Source of the DNA: Hyphococcus sp.
Lineage (GTDB): Bacteria > Pseudomonadota > Alphaproteobacteria > Caulobacterales > Parvularculaceae
Reading direction: 5' to 3'
Assembly: GCA_021604585.1 (NCBI GenBank)
Contig: BQJG01000005.1
Span: 1-64,000, forward strand
Length of the DNA: 64,000 nt
The notes under the pieces are model-generated. The model did no database searches. It saw nothing but the letters and a program-made list of their open reading frames with translations, and was not told where the DNA came from. Both the position numbers and the translations under genes were made by a program. Below are positions 34,542 through 41,772 of this stretch, piece after piece. Numbering within the stretch: position 1 is the first letter of the stretch; each line of letters starts with the position of its first letter.

Positions 34542-34949
34542 TCAGGATCCTCGGCGGTACAAGAAAACCTCGAATGCATTCTTTGCGATCTCCGATGCTG
34601 CAAGCCCGAGAAAGAGTATGTTGGCGACAAGATAGTATCCTTGCGTCAGCGCGACAGCGAGCGCCCCCAGCGCCCATGCCCCAAGCACAAAACCCGCCAC
34701 CTCTTCAGCGCGGAGGGTGATGCGCCGGTCGCGCTCGTCGGCAGCTTCATCACCTGACCTCGCGGCGAAAATCGCCACCAGAATATGTGCGATCACCACG
34801 ATCACCACGAATCCGATAATCGTCCCAAACATCGCTGCAGTCGTTCCGGCGCCAAAGCTCTCCGCCTCACGCAATTCAAATGCATAGCTGCCGAAAACCC
34901 ACAGCATTGCGACAAGCACAATCCACGAACTCAATTCCCGAAAAGACAT
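34542..34949 (-). CDS. Small polytopic membrane protein paired with the XRE regulator
   Basis: About 135 residues. Three to four hydrophobic helices (about residues 8-25, 36-58, 82-102 and 105-125) are separated by short charged loops, one holding DERDRRITLRAEEVAG. I chose ATG 34949 because GGAGG lies eight bases ahead of it; the longer in-frame start at 34979 would lie across the promoter. The DERDxxI...A segment occurs in many small membrane proteins partnered with XRE regulators (DUF2178-like). Function is unknown. It is the first gene of a two-gene operon. Confidence 0.78.
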   Translation of the reverse strand: MSFRELSSWIVLVAMLWVFGSYAFELREAESFGAGTTAAMFGTIIGFVVIVVIAHILVAIFAARSGDEAADERDRRITLRAEEVAGFVLGAWALGALAVALTQGYYLVANILFLGLAASEIAKNAFEVFLYRRGS

Positions 34950-34979
34950 GCGCCACCTCCTGTCTGCTTTACTTTCCAT

Positions 34980-35008
34980 AATGTATATACTACTTTACAT
35001 TTTGTCAA
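34980..35008 (-). promoter_or_regulatory. Sigma-70-type promoter with overlapping operator for the XRE/membrane-protein operon
   Basis: Minus strand: a perfect TTGACA at 35008-35003, then 17 bases, then TACATT at 34985-34980. The alternative -10 TATACA (34987-34982) has 15-base spacing. The inverted repeat AATGTA-N10-TACATT (35001-34980) covers the whole spacer and the -10, an ideal place for a repressor such as the XRE protein of the same operon. Confidence 0.65.
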
Positions 35009-35085
35009 GAAAATTCTCCAAGAACGGGCGCACGTCCCCAAGCATGGCAATGAAAACAATGACTAAGCTGTCGGAAAATCAAGGT

Positions 35086-35176
35086 GGAAGACTGAACGAC
35101 CCGCGCTCAAAACTCGTTGTGGCTGCTTCCTTCCGGATCTGACCAGGTTGGCGAGAAGCTCGTCCGCCAGCCTTCC
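35086..35176 (-). ncRNA. ffs: Bacterial small SRP RNA (4.5S RNA)
   Basis: About 91 nucleotides. The conserved tip and internal loop are visible on the minus strand: GTCAGATCCGGAAGGAAGCA followed by GCCACA, nearly identical to the E. coli 4.5S domain IV that binds Ffh. The flanks pair into the long hairpin (GGAAG..CTG with CAG..CTTCC at the ends, CGAGCTTCTCG opposite CGAGTTTTGAG inside). A TATAAG box lies just upstream. Ffs lying near dnaX is a familiar arrangement. The exact ends are estimated from the pairing. Confidence 0.93.
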
Positions 35177-35295
35177 GCCGCCTTATATCTGCGCTCAGCT
35201 TCGTGATTGCAAGTGGGAAGCTTGTGATGCGGAGGGCGAGGCGCCCTATGATAGGACCGCCGAAATCTCTTCGACAGGGCAATCAGGGGCGACAC

Positions 35296-35799
35296 ATGAA
35301 TCGCATTATCTCACTTTTTCCATGGGCTGGCGGGCTTTTCATCTCGGGAATTTTTCTGGATTCATTGCGTTTCAAGTTCACCGGGCATCCAACGCCGAAG
35401 CATATTTTTACAACTCTGCGCGAATGGTCCGGCGTTGACTTGTTCTACCCGGCAGGGCCGTGGATTATCGGTCTCGGTGAATTAATGGCTTCGCTCTTGT
35501 TGATTGGCTTGCCTGTCGTCTTTTTGCTGGCGAACAAACGCACGCTCATCGCGCCGTCGCAATTTCTCGGCGCGCTCATCGCACTCGGGATTATGAGCGG
35601 GGCGATCACTTTCCACTTGTTCACACCGCTCGGCATTCAAACCCCTGTGGAGTGGAGCGGCGATACGCCAACCAAATTCTCTGGCGCGCTATTCTATTCG
35701 GCGTGTGCAAGCTGGGCGCTGGCGCTGGTGATTCTGTTCATTCACCGCAACGCCGTCGCCACATTGACAGGATTCTTCGGCAAGCCGGGCAGCGCATGA
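35296..35799 (+). CDS. Small DoxX-like integral membrane protein
   Basis: About 167 residues from ATG 35296 (MNRIISLFPWAGGLFISG); an earlier in-frame start would overlap the SRP RNA promoter. Four hydrophobic helices are visible. The region FISGIFLDSLRFKFTGHPTP, followed by PAGPWIIGLGELMASLLLIG, resembles the four-helix DoxX-like/MauE-type family. No cofactor motif is visible and the function is unknown. It is followed by nudC on the same strand. Confidence 0.75.
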   Translation: MNRIISLFPWAGGLFISGIFLDSLRFKFTGHPTPKHIFTTLREWSGVDLFYPAGPWIIGLGELMASLLLIGLPVVFLLANKRTLIAPSQFLGALIALGIMSGAITFHLFTPLGIQTPVEWSGDTPTKFSGALFYSACASWALALVILFIHRNAVATLTGFFGKPGSA

Positions 35800-35838
35800 G
35801 ACTTGCCTAGGCGTTCATCGCTTGCCACAAAAGCAGGC

Positions 35839-36753
35839 ATGAAAATTAGCGACAATCCCAACTGGTTCGCGAACAACCCGCTCGCGCGCATCAACAACGA
35901 AAAAGATCAATCCGCATTCCTCAAGGTTAGGCTGGCAGATGCAGACAGCGTCGTCATTCCCTTGTGGCGCGGCGATCCGTTGATGGCGGACGGCAAGGCT
36001 GCTTTTTTGTCTACAGCGGCGCTGCCCGAATTTCCCAGCAATGCGCTGGTGGTTTTCCTGGGGTTGAAAAACGACTGCGCCTATTTCGGTGTTGACGCTT
36101 CAGGCTCTGCTCAAACACCGGAGGCTGCGACCTTTGCCGATATCGGCGAGTATGCGCCGCTGCGCATGGCCGCGAGCGCGCTCACGCGCGACGATCTTGC
36201 AATTGTTGGTCAGGCGCGCTGGCTGTTCGAATGGCATCGCAAACATGCATTCTGCGCCAATTGCGGGCATGAAACATCGGCGCAACTGGGCGGCGCCAAA
36301 CGCACATGCCCCAATTGCGAGGAAATCCATTTTCCACGAACCAATCCTGTCGCGATTGTCCTCGCCACTCATAATAATGCCTGCCTGATGGGCCGCGGGC
36401 CGCAATTTCCGCCGGGATTTTTGTCGGCGCTGGCGGGATTTGTTGAAGCGGCGGAAACCCCGGAAGAATGCGCCAAGCGCGAATTGTTCGAGGAAGCCGG
36501 CGTGACGTTGACCGATGTGCGCTATCAGTTTTCGCAGCCCTGGCCCTTCACCAATTCGCTGATGATGGGCTTTATCGCCGATGCTCAGGACCGCACCCTT
36601 AATCCGGACAAGGAAGAAATCGAAGAAGCGCGATGGATCGACAAGTCAGATATCATCGCGGTGCTGAACGGCGAACAGCGCGACTTTAACGTGCCGCCCA
36701 AATTCACCATTGCACGGCAACTGGTCGAACAATGGGCGAAAACAAATTCCTAG
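35839..36753 (+). CDS. nudC: NAD+/NADH diphosphatase NudC
   Basis: 304 residues from ATG 35839; a TTG at 35803 would give an unlikely 12-residue extension. NudC hydrolyses NADH to NMNH and AMP and can remove NAD caps from RNA. The zinc ribbon is CANCGHETSAQ...TCPNC (residues ~135-162); the Nudix box is GFVEAAETPEECAKRELFEE followed by AGV, matching Gx5Ex7REUxEExGU; and the downstream SQPWPFTNSLMMGF is the NADH-pyrophosphatase-specific SQPWPFPxS motif, here with T. Its stop overlaps the convergent pheA by four bases. Confidence 0.95.
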   Translation: MKISDNPNWFANNPLARINNEKDQSAFLKVRLADADSVVIPLWRGDPLMADGKAAFLSTAALPEFPSNALVVFLGLKNDCAYFGVDASGSAQTPEAATFADIGEYAPLRMAASALTRDDLAIVGQARWLFEWHRKHAFCANCGHETSAQLGGAKRTCPNCEEIHFPRTNPVAIVLATHNNACLMGRGPQFPPGFLSALAGFVEAAETPEECAKRELFEEAGVTLTDVRYQFSQPWPFTNSLMMGFIADAQDRTLNPDKEEIEEARWIDKSDIIAVLNGEQRDFNVPPKFTIARQLVEQWAKTNS

Positions 36754-37607
36754 GCGTTTCGATCCCGCGCAACTTTGTAGACTCCGAGAATTTTTAGCGA
36801 TGACGAGAAAAAACTCAGCTCTTCAAGCGCCAGCCGCACCGGCTCATGGCTCGGATGGCCTTCAATGTCTGCGTAGAACATGGTCGCGCTGAACGAGCCT
36901 TCGAGCTGATAGCTTTCCAGCTTGGTCATGTTGACGCCGTTGGTGGCGAAGCCGCCCATTGCCTTGTAAAGCGCCGCTGGAATGTTGCGCACCTGAAAGA
37001 TGAAACTCGTCACTACCGGGCCATCATCGGGACCGGCGTCCATGGGCTCGCTCGCCATTTCGAGAAAGCGTGTAGTGTTGTGATCGGCGTCTTCGATGTT
37101 CCGTTCAAGGATATTGAGGCCGTAAAGTTCAGCCGCAAGTTCCGATGCGACCACCGCTTCATCCATGTGATTTGATTCCGCAAGGCGGCGCGCGGCGCCA
37201 GCGGTATCGCCCGCCGTCTCGGGCCGAATTTTATGGGCGTGCAAATAATTGCGAACCTGCGCCAACGCCACCGGATGAGATCGTGCGACTTTAATGTCTT
37301 CAAATTTCGCGCCGGGTTTGGCGAGCAAATGGTGCTCTACGGGGAGAAAGTGCTCGGCAATGATGTGAAGCCCGGCGCGCGGCAACAAATGATGAATGTC
37401 GCTGACCCGACCCGCCAGCGAGTTCTCGACCGGCAGCATCGCGCGGTCCGCGCGCCCTTCCGCCACCGCCTCGACCGCCTCATCAAAGGCGCCGCAAGGC
37501 AAGGGCTCAAAATCCGGCGCATAACGGCGGCACGCCATTTCAGAAAATGCGCCCGGTTCGCCTTGATAGGCGATGTGTTTGGTTTTCCCGGCGGCTGACT
37601 CTGACAT
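36750..37607 (-). CDS. pheA: Prephenate dehydratase
   Basis: 285 residues from ATG 37607 (MSESAAGKTKHIAYQG). It converts prephenate to phenylpyruvate in phenylalanine synthesis. Catalytic-domain motifs are AYQGEPGAFSEMACRRYAP, DRAMLPVENSLAGRVSDIHH and VARSHPVALAQVRNYL. The C-terminal ACT domain (VVTSFIFQVRNIPAALYKAM, then MTKLESYQLEG) should give feedback control by phenylalanine. No chorismate mutase domain is attached. Divergent from the cytochrome c gene, an arrangement shared with many alphaproteobacteria. Confidence 0.95.
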   Translation of the reverse strand: MSESAAGKTKHIAYQGEPGAFSEMACRRYAPDFEPLPCGAFDEAVEAVAEGRADRAMLPVENSLAGRVSDIHHLLPRAGLHIIAEHFLPVEHHLLAKPGAKFEDIKVARSHPVALAQVRNYLHAHKIRPETAGDTAGAARRLAESNHMDEAVVASELAAELYGLNILERNIEDADHNTTRFLEMASEPMDAGPDDGPVVTSFIFQVRNIPAALYKAMGGFATNGVNMTKLESYQLEGSFSATMFYADIEGHPSHEPVRLALEELSFFSSSLKILGVYKVARDRNA

Positions 37608-37823
37608 GACGGATTCCTGAATTATCCCAAAAGGGCCGCTCGGGCTTATGCACAATGCGAGCCGTAAGGGCAATTACACCGAGAGCCGCGCGTCCCCGCG
37701 CCCAAAGGCCGCGCCCGCTATGGGGAGCGCCCGCATTGCACAGCCCCATGAAGACCGTTAGAAACCGGCGGAATTTGATCAGTTTCCCGCCCTCAAACGG
37801 GCCGGCCAAACGGGACCCGTCAC

Positions 37824-38459
37824 ATGCAAGATCCTCTATTGGGCAACAAAATCGCTGGCGCCGCACTGGCCGCCTTATTGCTGATTTTTGGCCTTCCGCA
37901 GCTGACCGCCGCCTTGACCGGCTCTGGCGGACATCATGGCGGCGGACATGAGGGCGAACTGCACCTCGCTTATGGCGGCGACATTGAACTTGAAACAACC
38001 GCCCCGCAGGAAGAAGCGCCCGTCGCCGACCTCGGCACGTTGCTCGCCAATGCCAGCATCTCCGGCGGGGAGCGCCGCGCAGCGCTTTGCAAGTCGTGCC
38101 ACACCTTTGAACAGGGCGGCGCTGACGGCACCGGCCCGAATTTGTGGAACATCGTCAACCGCCCCTTGGCCAGCGAGCCGGGATTTAATTACACCGGCGC
38201 GCTCAAAGCTGCGGGGGGGGTCTGGAGCTATGAGCGTCTCGATCATTTCCTGACCAACTCAGCCGACTACATTCCCGGCACCGCCATGGCGCAGCGTTTC
38301 GCCAAGCCTGCACAGCGCGCAGACATTCTCGCTTTTCTGTCGACATTATCCGCCGATCCGGCGCCATTCCCTGCGCCCGCAGCGCCCATGGAAGAGACTG
38401 AAGACTCCGGACATGAAGAGCCTGCTGCTGAAGAGCACGGCGAATCCGAAAGCCACTAA
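37824..38459 (+). CDS. Membrane-anchored CycM-type cytochrome c
   Basis: 211 residues. An uncleaved N-terminal membrane helix (about 8-30) carries a class I cytochrome c domain in the periplasm. The haem motif is CKSCH with C89, C92 and H93, and Met155 in GTAMAQRF is the likely sixth ligand. This is the CycM/c552 type that passes electrons between the bc1 complex and terminal oxidases. The linker is His/Gly-rich and the C-terminus is acidic (EETEDSGHEEPAAEEHGE), an unusual tail. It ends four bases from the convergent YbjQ gene. Confidence 0.92.
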   Translation: MQDPLLGNKIAGAALAALLLIFGLPQLTAALTGSGGHHGGGHEGELHLAYGGDIELETTAPQEEAPVADLGTLLANASISGGERRAALCKSCHTFEQGGADGTGPNLWNIVNRPLASEPGFNYTGALKAAGGVWSYERLDHFLTNSADYIPGTAMAQRFAKPAQRADILAFLSTLSADPAPFPAPAAPMEETEDSGHEEPAAEEHGESESH

Positions 38460-38463
38460 AGCG

Positions 38464-38787
38464 TTAACGCAATTTGACCGCAGTGCCGTTGCAGGAAACG
38501 AGCAGCATCGCGCCTTTTTGCGTGTCCACCGCTTCATAATCGATATCGACGCCGATGACCGCGTCTGCGCCGAGACGCGCGGCCTCTTCTTCCATGTCGC
38601 GCATAGCGTGATCTCGCGCTTCTCGCAGCGCTTTTTGATAGCCCTGTGAGCGCCCGCCGAGAATGTCTGTGATGCCCGCAAAAAGGTCGCGGAAAATATT
38701 CACGCCGAGAATAGCTTCACCCGCAACAACGCCGAGGCTCGTTGTCACCTCGCGGCCCGGCGCAGAATCAGTAGTGGCGACAATCAT
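38464..38787 (-). CDS. YbjQ/UPF0145 family heavy-metal-binding-like protein
   Basis: About 107 residues from ATG 38787 (MIVATTDSAPGREVTTSLGV); the longer frame to 38853 has no support. YbjQ proteins form small alpha/beta pentamers. The family segments are TTSLGVVAGEAILGVNIFRD, KALREARDHAMRDMEEEAAR and GADAVIGVDIDYEAV. A metal-binding role has been suggested for some members, but it is not established. It is convergent with the cytochrome gene and has no clear operon partner. Confidence 0.93.
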   Translation of the reverse strand: MIVATTDSAPGREVTTSLGVVAGEAILGVNIFRDLFAGITDILGGRSQGYQKALREARDHAMRDMEEEAARLGADAVIGVDIDYEAVDTQKGAMLLVSCNGTAVKLR

Positions 38788-38884
38788 GAAGTGTCTCCCT
38801 TCGTTCCGAATTAAACATGGGGCGACACGCTCCGGCTTCAAGCAGGAGAGCAAACAATCACGATGAGTGGTTTTAATTCAGCGG

Positions 38885-39316
38885 CTAAAAGAGGCCGAAG
38901 CGCTTTTTGCGCTTGTGCTTCTTGAAATGCGCACGGCCTTCTCGGGATTCAAGGAAGGCCTCGTAATCAAGCTCCGGACGCTCAACTCGCATGGCTGTTG
39001 CGCGCAAACCGCGAATGAGATCGTCACCCGAAGCGGAAAACGCCGTAGCAGCAACGAAATCTTCCGCCTCACTGGGCAGTGATGCGTCATGGCGCTTCTT
39101 GCCTGCGAACTTCTTTTCTTTTTTTGAGAGATTCTCGCGCAGCGCAGAGAACGCCGCAGAGGCGGGGGTTGAGAAATTTTCCGGCAGGTGAGCCGCATCA
39201 ACCGGTGAATAATCAGTGCGGTGCGGCACAAGGATATTATCAACCCCGCGCCCGGTTAGATGCCGCGTAGTGGCGCTGGAAAACCCGGACCAGATTTGCT
39301 TTAGTCGTTCACTCAT
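38885..39316 (-). CDS. Hypothetical basic protein paired with the proteasome-like hydrolase
   Basis: 143 residues, no signal or membrane helix. The sequence is rich in Lys, Arg and Ser and ends in a strongly basic tail (HFKKHKRKKRFGLF). Centre segments such as VDAAHLPENFSTPASAAFSA and LDYEAFLESREGRAHF look like ordered helices. I do not recognise a family. Nine bases separate it from the Ntn-hydrolase gene upstream, so they almost certainly form one operon and may act together; it could be a partner, substrate or regulator of the hydrolase. The basic end could bind nucleic acid or an acidic protein surface. Confidence 0.75.
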   Translation of the reverse strand: MSERLKQIWSGFSSATTRHLTGRGVDNILVPHRTDYSPVDAAHLPENFSTPASAAFSALRENLSKKEKKFAGKKRHDASLPSEAEDFVAATAFSASGDDLIRGLRATAMRVERPELDYEAFLESREGRAHFKKHKRKKRFGLF

Positions 39317-39325
39317 GGGCCTCTC

Positions 39326-40609
39326 CTAAAGCTCCGCCTTCTCGCGTTTCCACTCAAGCCCGCCATTGCGGGTAATGACGGCGACGTCGATTGGTCCGCC
39401 TACCGTCTCCACCGAGTGCATCACTTTCTGCTGAAACGAGTTTAGCTTGATCAGCGATGCAGCCGTTTCTCCCAGCTCTTTTTTCGGCAGCGAGTTGATC
39501 GCACGTAATATCGGGCGGGTGTGCACCGCATACTGATAATTATCGACAGAGCGGAAAAACTCGTTGATGGCGACGCCGAGATTATTGTTACTGTAATCGC
39601 GGAAGATCGCATTTTTCTGCGCGTCATTAAGATTGGGCGTGCGGCCAACGATATCGGCGACCAATCCGCGCGACAGCTTCAATGTTTCGGAATAGACAAA
39701 CATCCTCAGATACTGGTCCATGCCGGTCAGAAAGGTCCGGATCATCCGGTCTTGCGCAAAGGGCTGGAACACCGGCCCTGAGTCGGCGCCGATATCGGCC
39801 TGACGGTCGCGTTTGCGCTTCAAGATTCCAAGCACCACGGACGACGCAAGATAGGAACGCATGGACGGGAATTTTTCCTTGGCGCCAAAGCCGGCGAACA
39901 CAACGCCTGTGTAATGCTCAAAGAAAGCATCCTTCACCACGGCAAAGACAGCGATTTCACGCAGGCGTCCAACGGTCTCCTCTGTTACCGCCAGTCCCGG
40001 ATACTCATTTTTTAACGATCCGACGAGACTCTGAATCAGCTGTTCGATCTCGCCGCCATAACGGCGGCGCACCTGCTCAGCCATGCCTTTTGGAAAGCAC
40101 GGCAAATCGCCGCGCGGTGAATCGTCGGGACAGCGCTGATAATCGGAATGCATCTCGCCAACGACAAACTCAAAAATCGACGCGACGTGATCGCGCACGC
40201 CGCCCGCATGGGATTGACTAAATTTTTGCACTTGAAAGTCGAATTCTTCGGCGAGCACCGTAAAGACAACAGCGACGACTTTAAAAAATTCCGTGTCCTG
40301 ATGTTCGGCGGGAAAGAGGTCTGGGTTGCCCGATAGAAATTCCATGAAATCGTCAGCATAGGCGGCGACCGTGTCGAGCGAGCGTCCGCGCGCCTGTTCG
40401 CGATAAAGAGAAATCACGGTTTCCCACGGCGTCGACATGATTTCCGCATTATTATAAATCATCACTGCGATCGGCTGGCCATCGACCAGCGGAAACAGTT
40501 TATCCACGGAATTATAGGTCTTTAGATACCGGTCCCCGGAGATGGTCACGGCGCTGTCCGCCGCCATCGCCACCGCCTGACGGTTCATCAACACGACTTC
40601 GGACGTCAT
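39326..40609 (-). CDS. Large proteasome-beta-like Ntn hydrolase of unknown function
   Basis: 427 residues from ATG 40609 (MTSEVVLMNRQAVAMAADSA), chosen because GAGGGG precedes it and because removal of Met would expose Thr1. Numbered from Thr1: Thr1, Asp17 in AAADS-type context and Lys36 in SVDKLFPL correspond to Thr1, Asp17 and Lys33 of proteasome beta subunits. The C-terminal GGPIDVAVITRNGG aligns well with the archaeal beta subunit end (GGMIDVAVITRKDG). Between them, roughly residues 95-385, is a large helical insertion absent from proteasomes, HslV and Anbu, and D166/S169 equivalents are not seen. No ATPase is encoded nearby. The enzyme activity is inferred from the motif and is unproven. 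Confidence 0.78.
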   Translation of the reverse strand: MTSEVVLMNRQAVAMAADSAVTISGDRYLKTYNSVDKLFPLVDGQPIAVMIYNNAEIMSTPWETVISLYREQARGRSLDTVAAYADDFMEFLSGNPDLFPAEHQDTEFFKVVAVVFTVLAEEFDFQVQKFSQSHAGGVRDHVASIFEFVVGEMHSDYQRCPDDSPRGDLPCFPKGMAEQVRRRYGGEIEQLIQSLVGSLKNEYPGLAVTEETVGRLREIAVFAVVKDAFFEHYTGVVFAGFGAKEKFPSMRSYLASSVVLGILKRKRDRQADIGADSGPVFQPFAQDRMIRTFLTGMDQYLRMFVYSETLKLSRGLVADIVGRTPNLNDAQKNAIFRDYSNNNLGVAINEFFRSVDNYQYAVHTRPILRAINSLPKKELGETAASLIKLNSFQQKVMHSVETVGGPIDVAVITRNGGLEWKREKAEL

Positions 40610-40846
40610 CGACCCCTCACGACTTCCCAAAAGGTCCGGACCAGCCCCTCCCGGCCCAGCAAGAAAATGATGTTAGCTGGAAAAACCCGGCTTGGAAACA
40701 AGCCCGAAAGCCGGAAACAACCGGAAAACGCGTAAAATCAGGGCTTTGTCCGGTTACCGGCGCGTTAGCCAAAGGCCCTGAAAAACTAGGCAAAATTTTC
40801 ATCTCTTTGCCGAAAAATCCAATTTATCGGGATGGAGGGCCTCATT

Positions 40847-40984
40847 ATGTCCGTTGGCGTTTTTGAGATGTTTAGCCTGGTTGAGTGGATTATTTTCGGC
40901 TTTATCGGCGCGAATGTGACGCTGGCGAGCCTTTGCGTCCTGCAACGCGGCGTCAAAAAACTGGAAGCTCCAGCTCGCGACTAG
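40847..40984 (+). CDS. Small single-helix membrane protein, 45 residues
   Basis: A 45-residue frame, MSVGVFEMFSLVEWIIFGFI followed by GANVTLASLCVLQRGVKKLE and a short tail. GGAGG lies nine bases ahead of the ATG at a good distance. One hydrophobic helix spans about residues 9-32, with a basic end on its C-terminal side. It lies in the 380-base gap between the divergent Ntn-hydrolase gene and the convergent SIMPL gene. It is too short to place in a family; the ribosome-binding site and helix make it a reasonable microprotein candidate. Confidence 0.5.
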   Translation: MSVGVFEMFSLVEWIIFGFIGANVTLASLCVLQRGVKKLEAPARD

Positions 40985-40987
40985 CCG

Positions 40988-41734
40988 CTATTCGATTTCA
41001 AAGGCGGCGACGACTTTCGCTCGGATTTTGATCGGTTGCGGATCGAGATTCAGGTCGATTTCCGGCTGTGCTGTTTCGGGCGAAGCGACATCCAACATCG
41101 GACGGGAGAGATTTTCCTGATCTCCGTAGTAATCATCGCGAGAAAAGCCTGATCCATATTGAATTCGGATTGGGCTAGAAATGGCTGATCCGGAAGCCGC
41201 CGCGATTTTCTCGGCTTTTGTCCTGGCGTCCTTTACCGCAGCCTCCAGCGCGACTTTTTGCGCGGATTCCAAATCGATCAGCGAATAGCGCGAAAGGCTG
41301 ACGCTCTCGGCACCAAGCTCTGACAGAAACGATATTGCCGAGCCGGAAAGGCTCGCAGGCGCTCCTTCTACCGCGAACTCTATGGCGCCGAAATATCCGC
41401 CTACCGGACACGCGTCACGGGTTCTGTAATCAGCTTCGTCGACGCATTTGCGATCAAGGATGGGAATGATCTGCGCGGCGGACGCGTCTATGGAAAGTTG
41501 CGTCAATCCTTCAAGCGCAGGAAACCTCTCGCGAATTCTCGCCACTGCGCCTGCAATATCTGCAAGGACTTCCGCGTGGCTATCGCCGCGGGAGCGGACT
41601 GCCGCTGTGAGTGAAAACACTTCCGGCTCAACAGCCAGCGTCGCTTCGCCATCAACGATGATTTGATTTGGCTGACTCGTCGGCAAACATCCCGAAACGA
41701 AAAACACCGTCAGTCCAATGAACACTCTTTGCAT
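40988..41734 (-). CDS. SIMPL (DUF541) domain lipoprotein
   Basis: 248 residues. A signal sequence ends in a lipobox, VSGC, with the cysteine near residue 16. The remainder is a SIMPL domain (IIVDGEATLAVEPEVFSLTA, then a long helical and beta region ending in KVALEAAVKDARTKAEKIAA), the fold of the BP26/OMP28-like periplasmic proteins. The role is not known; some members relate to stress or outer-membrane integrity. It has an extra loop with a Cys pair (KCVDEADYRTRDAC). Convergent with the small membrane protein, three bases apart. Confidence 0.88.
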   Translation of the reverse strand: MQRVFIGLTVFFVSGCLPTSQPNQIIVDGEATLAVEPEVFSLTAAVRSRGDSHAEVLADIAGAVARIRERFPALEGLTQLSIDASAAQIIPILDRKCVDEADYRTRDACPVGGYFGAIEFAVEGAPASLSGSAISFLSELGAESVSLSRYSLIDLESAQKVALEAAVKDARTKAEKIAAASGSAISSPIRIQYGSGFSRDDYYGDQENLSRPMLDVASPETAQPEIDLNLDPQPIKIRAKVVAAFEIE

Positions 41735-41772
41735 GAGAAGCCCCTCCCGTCGCCTGCGGTGAGACTGTCCGG

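Noticed and set aside
38213..38220. G8 tract in the cytochrome c gene as a slippage site
   Set aside because: The frame after it is conserved through Met155 and the class I fold; shifted frames give no meaningful truncated product.
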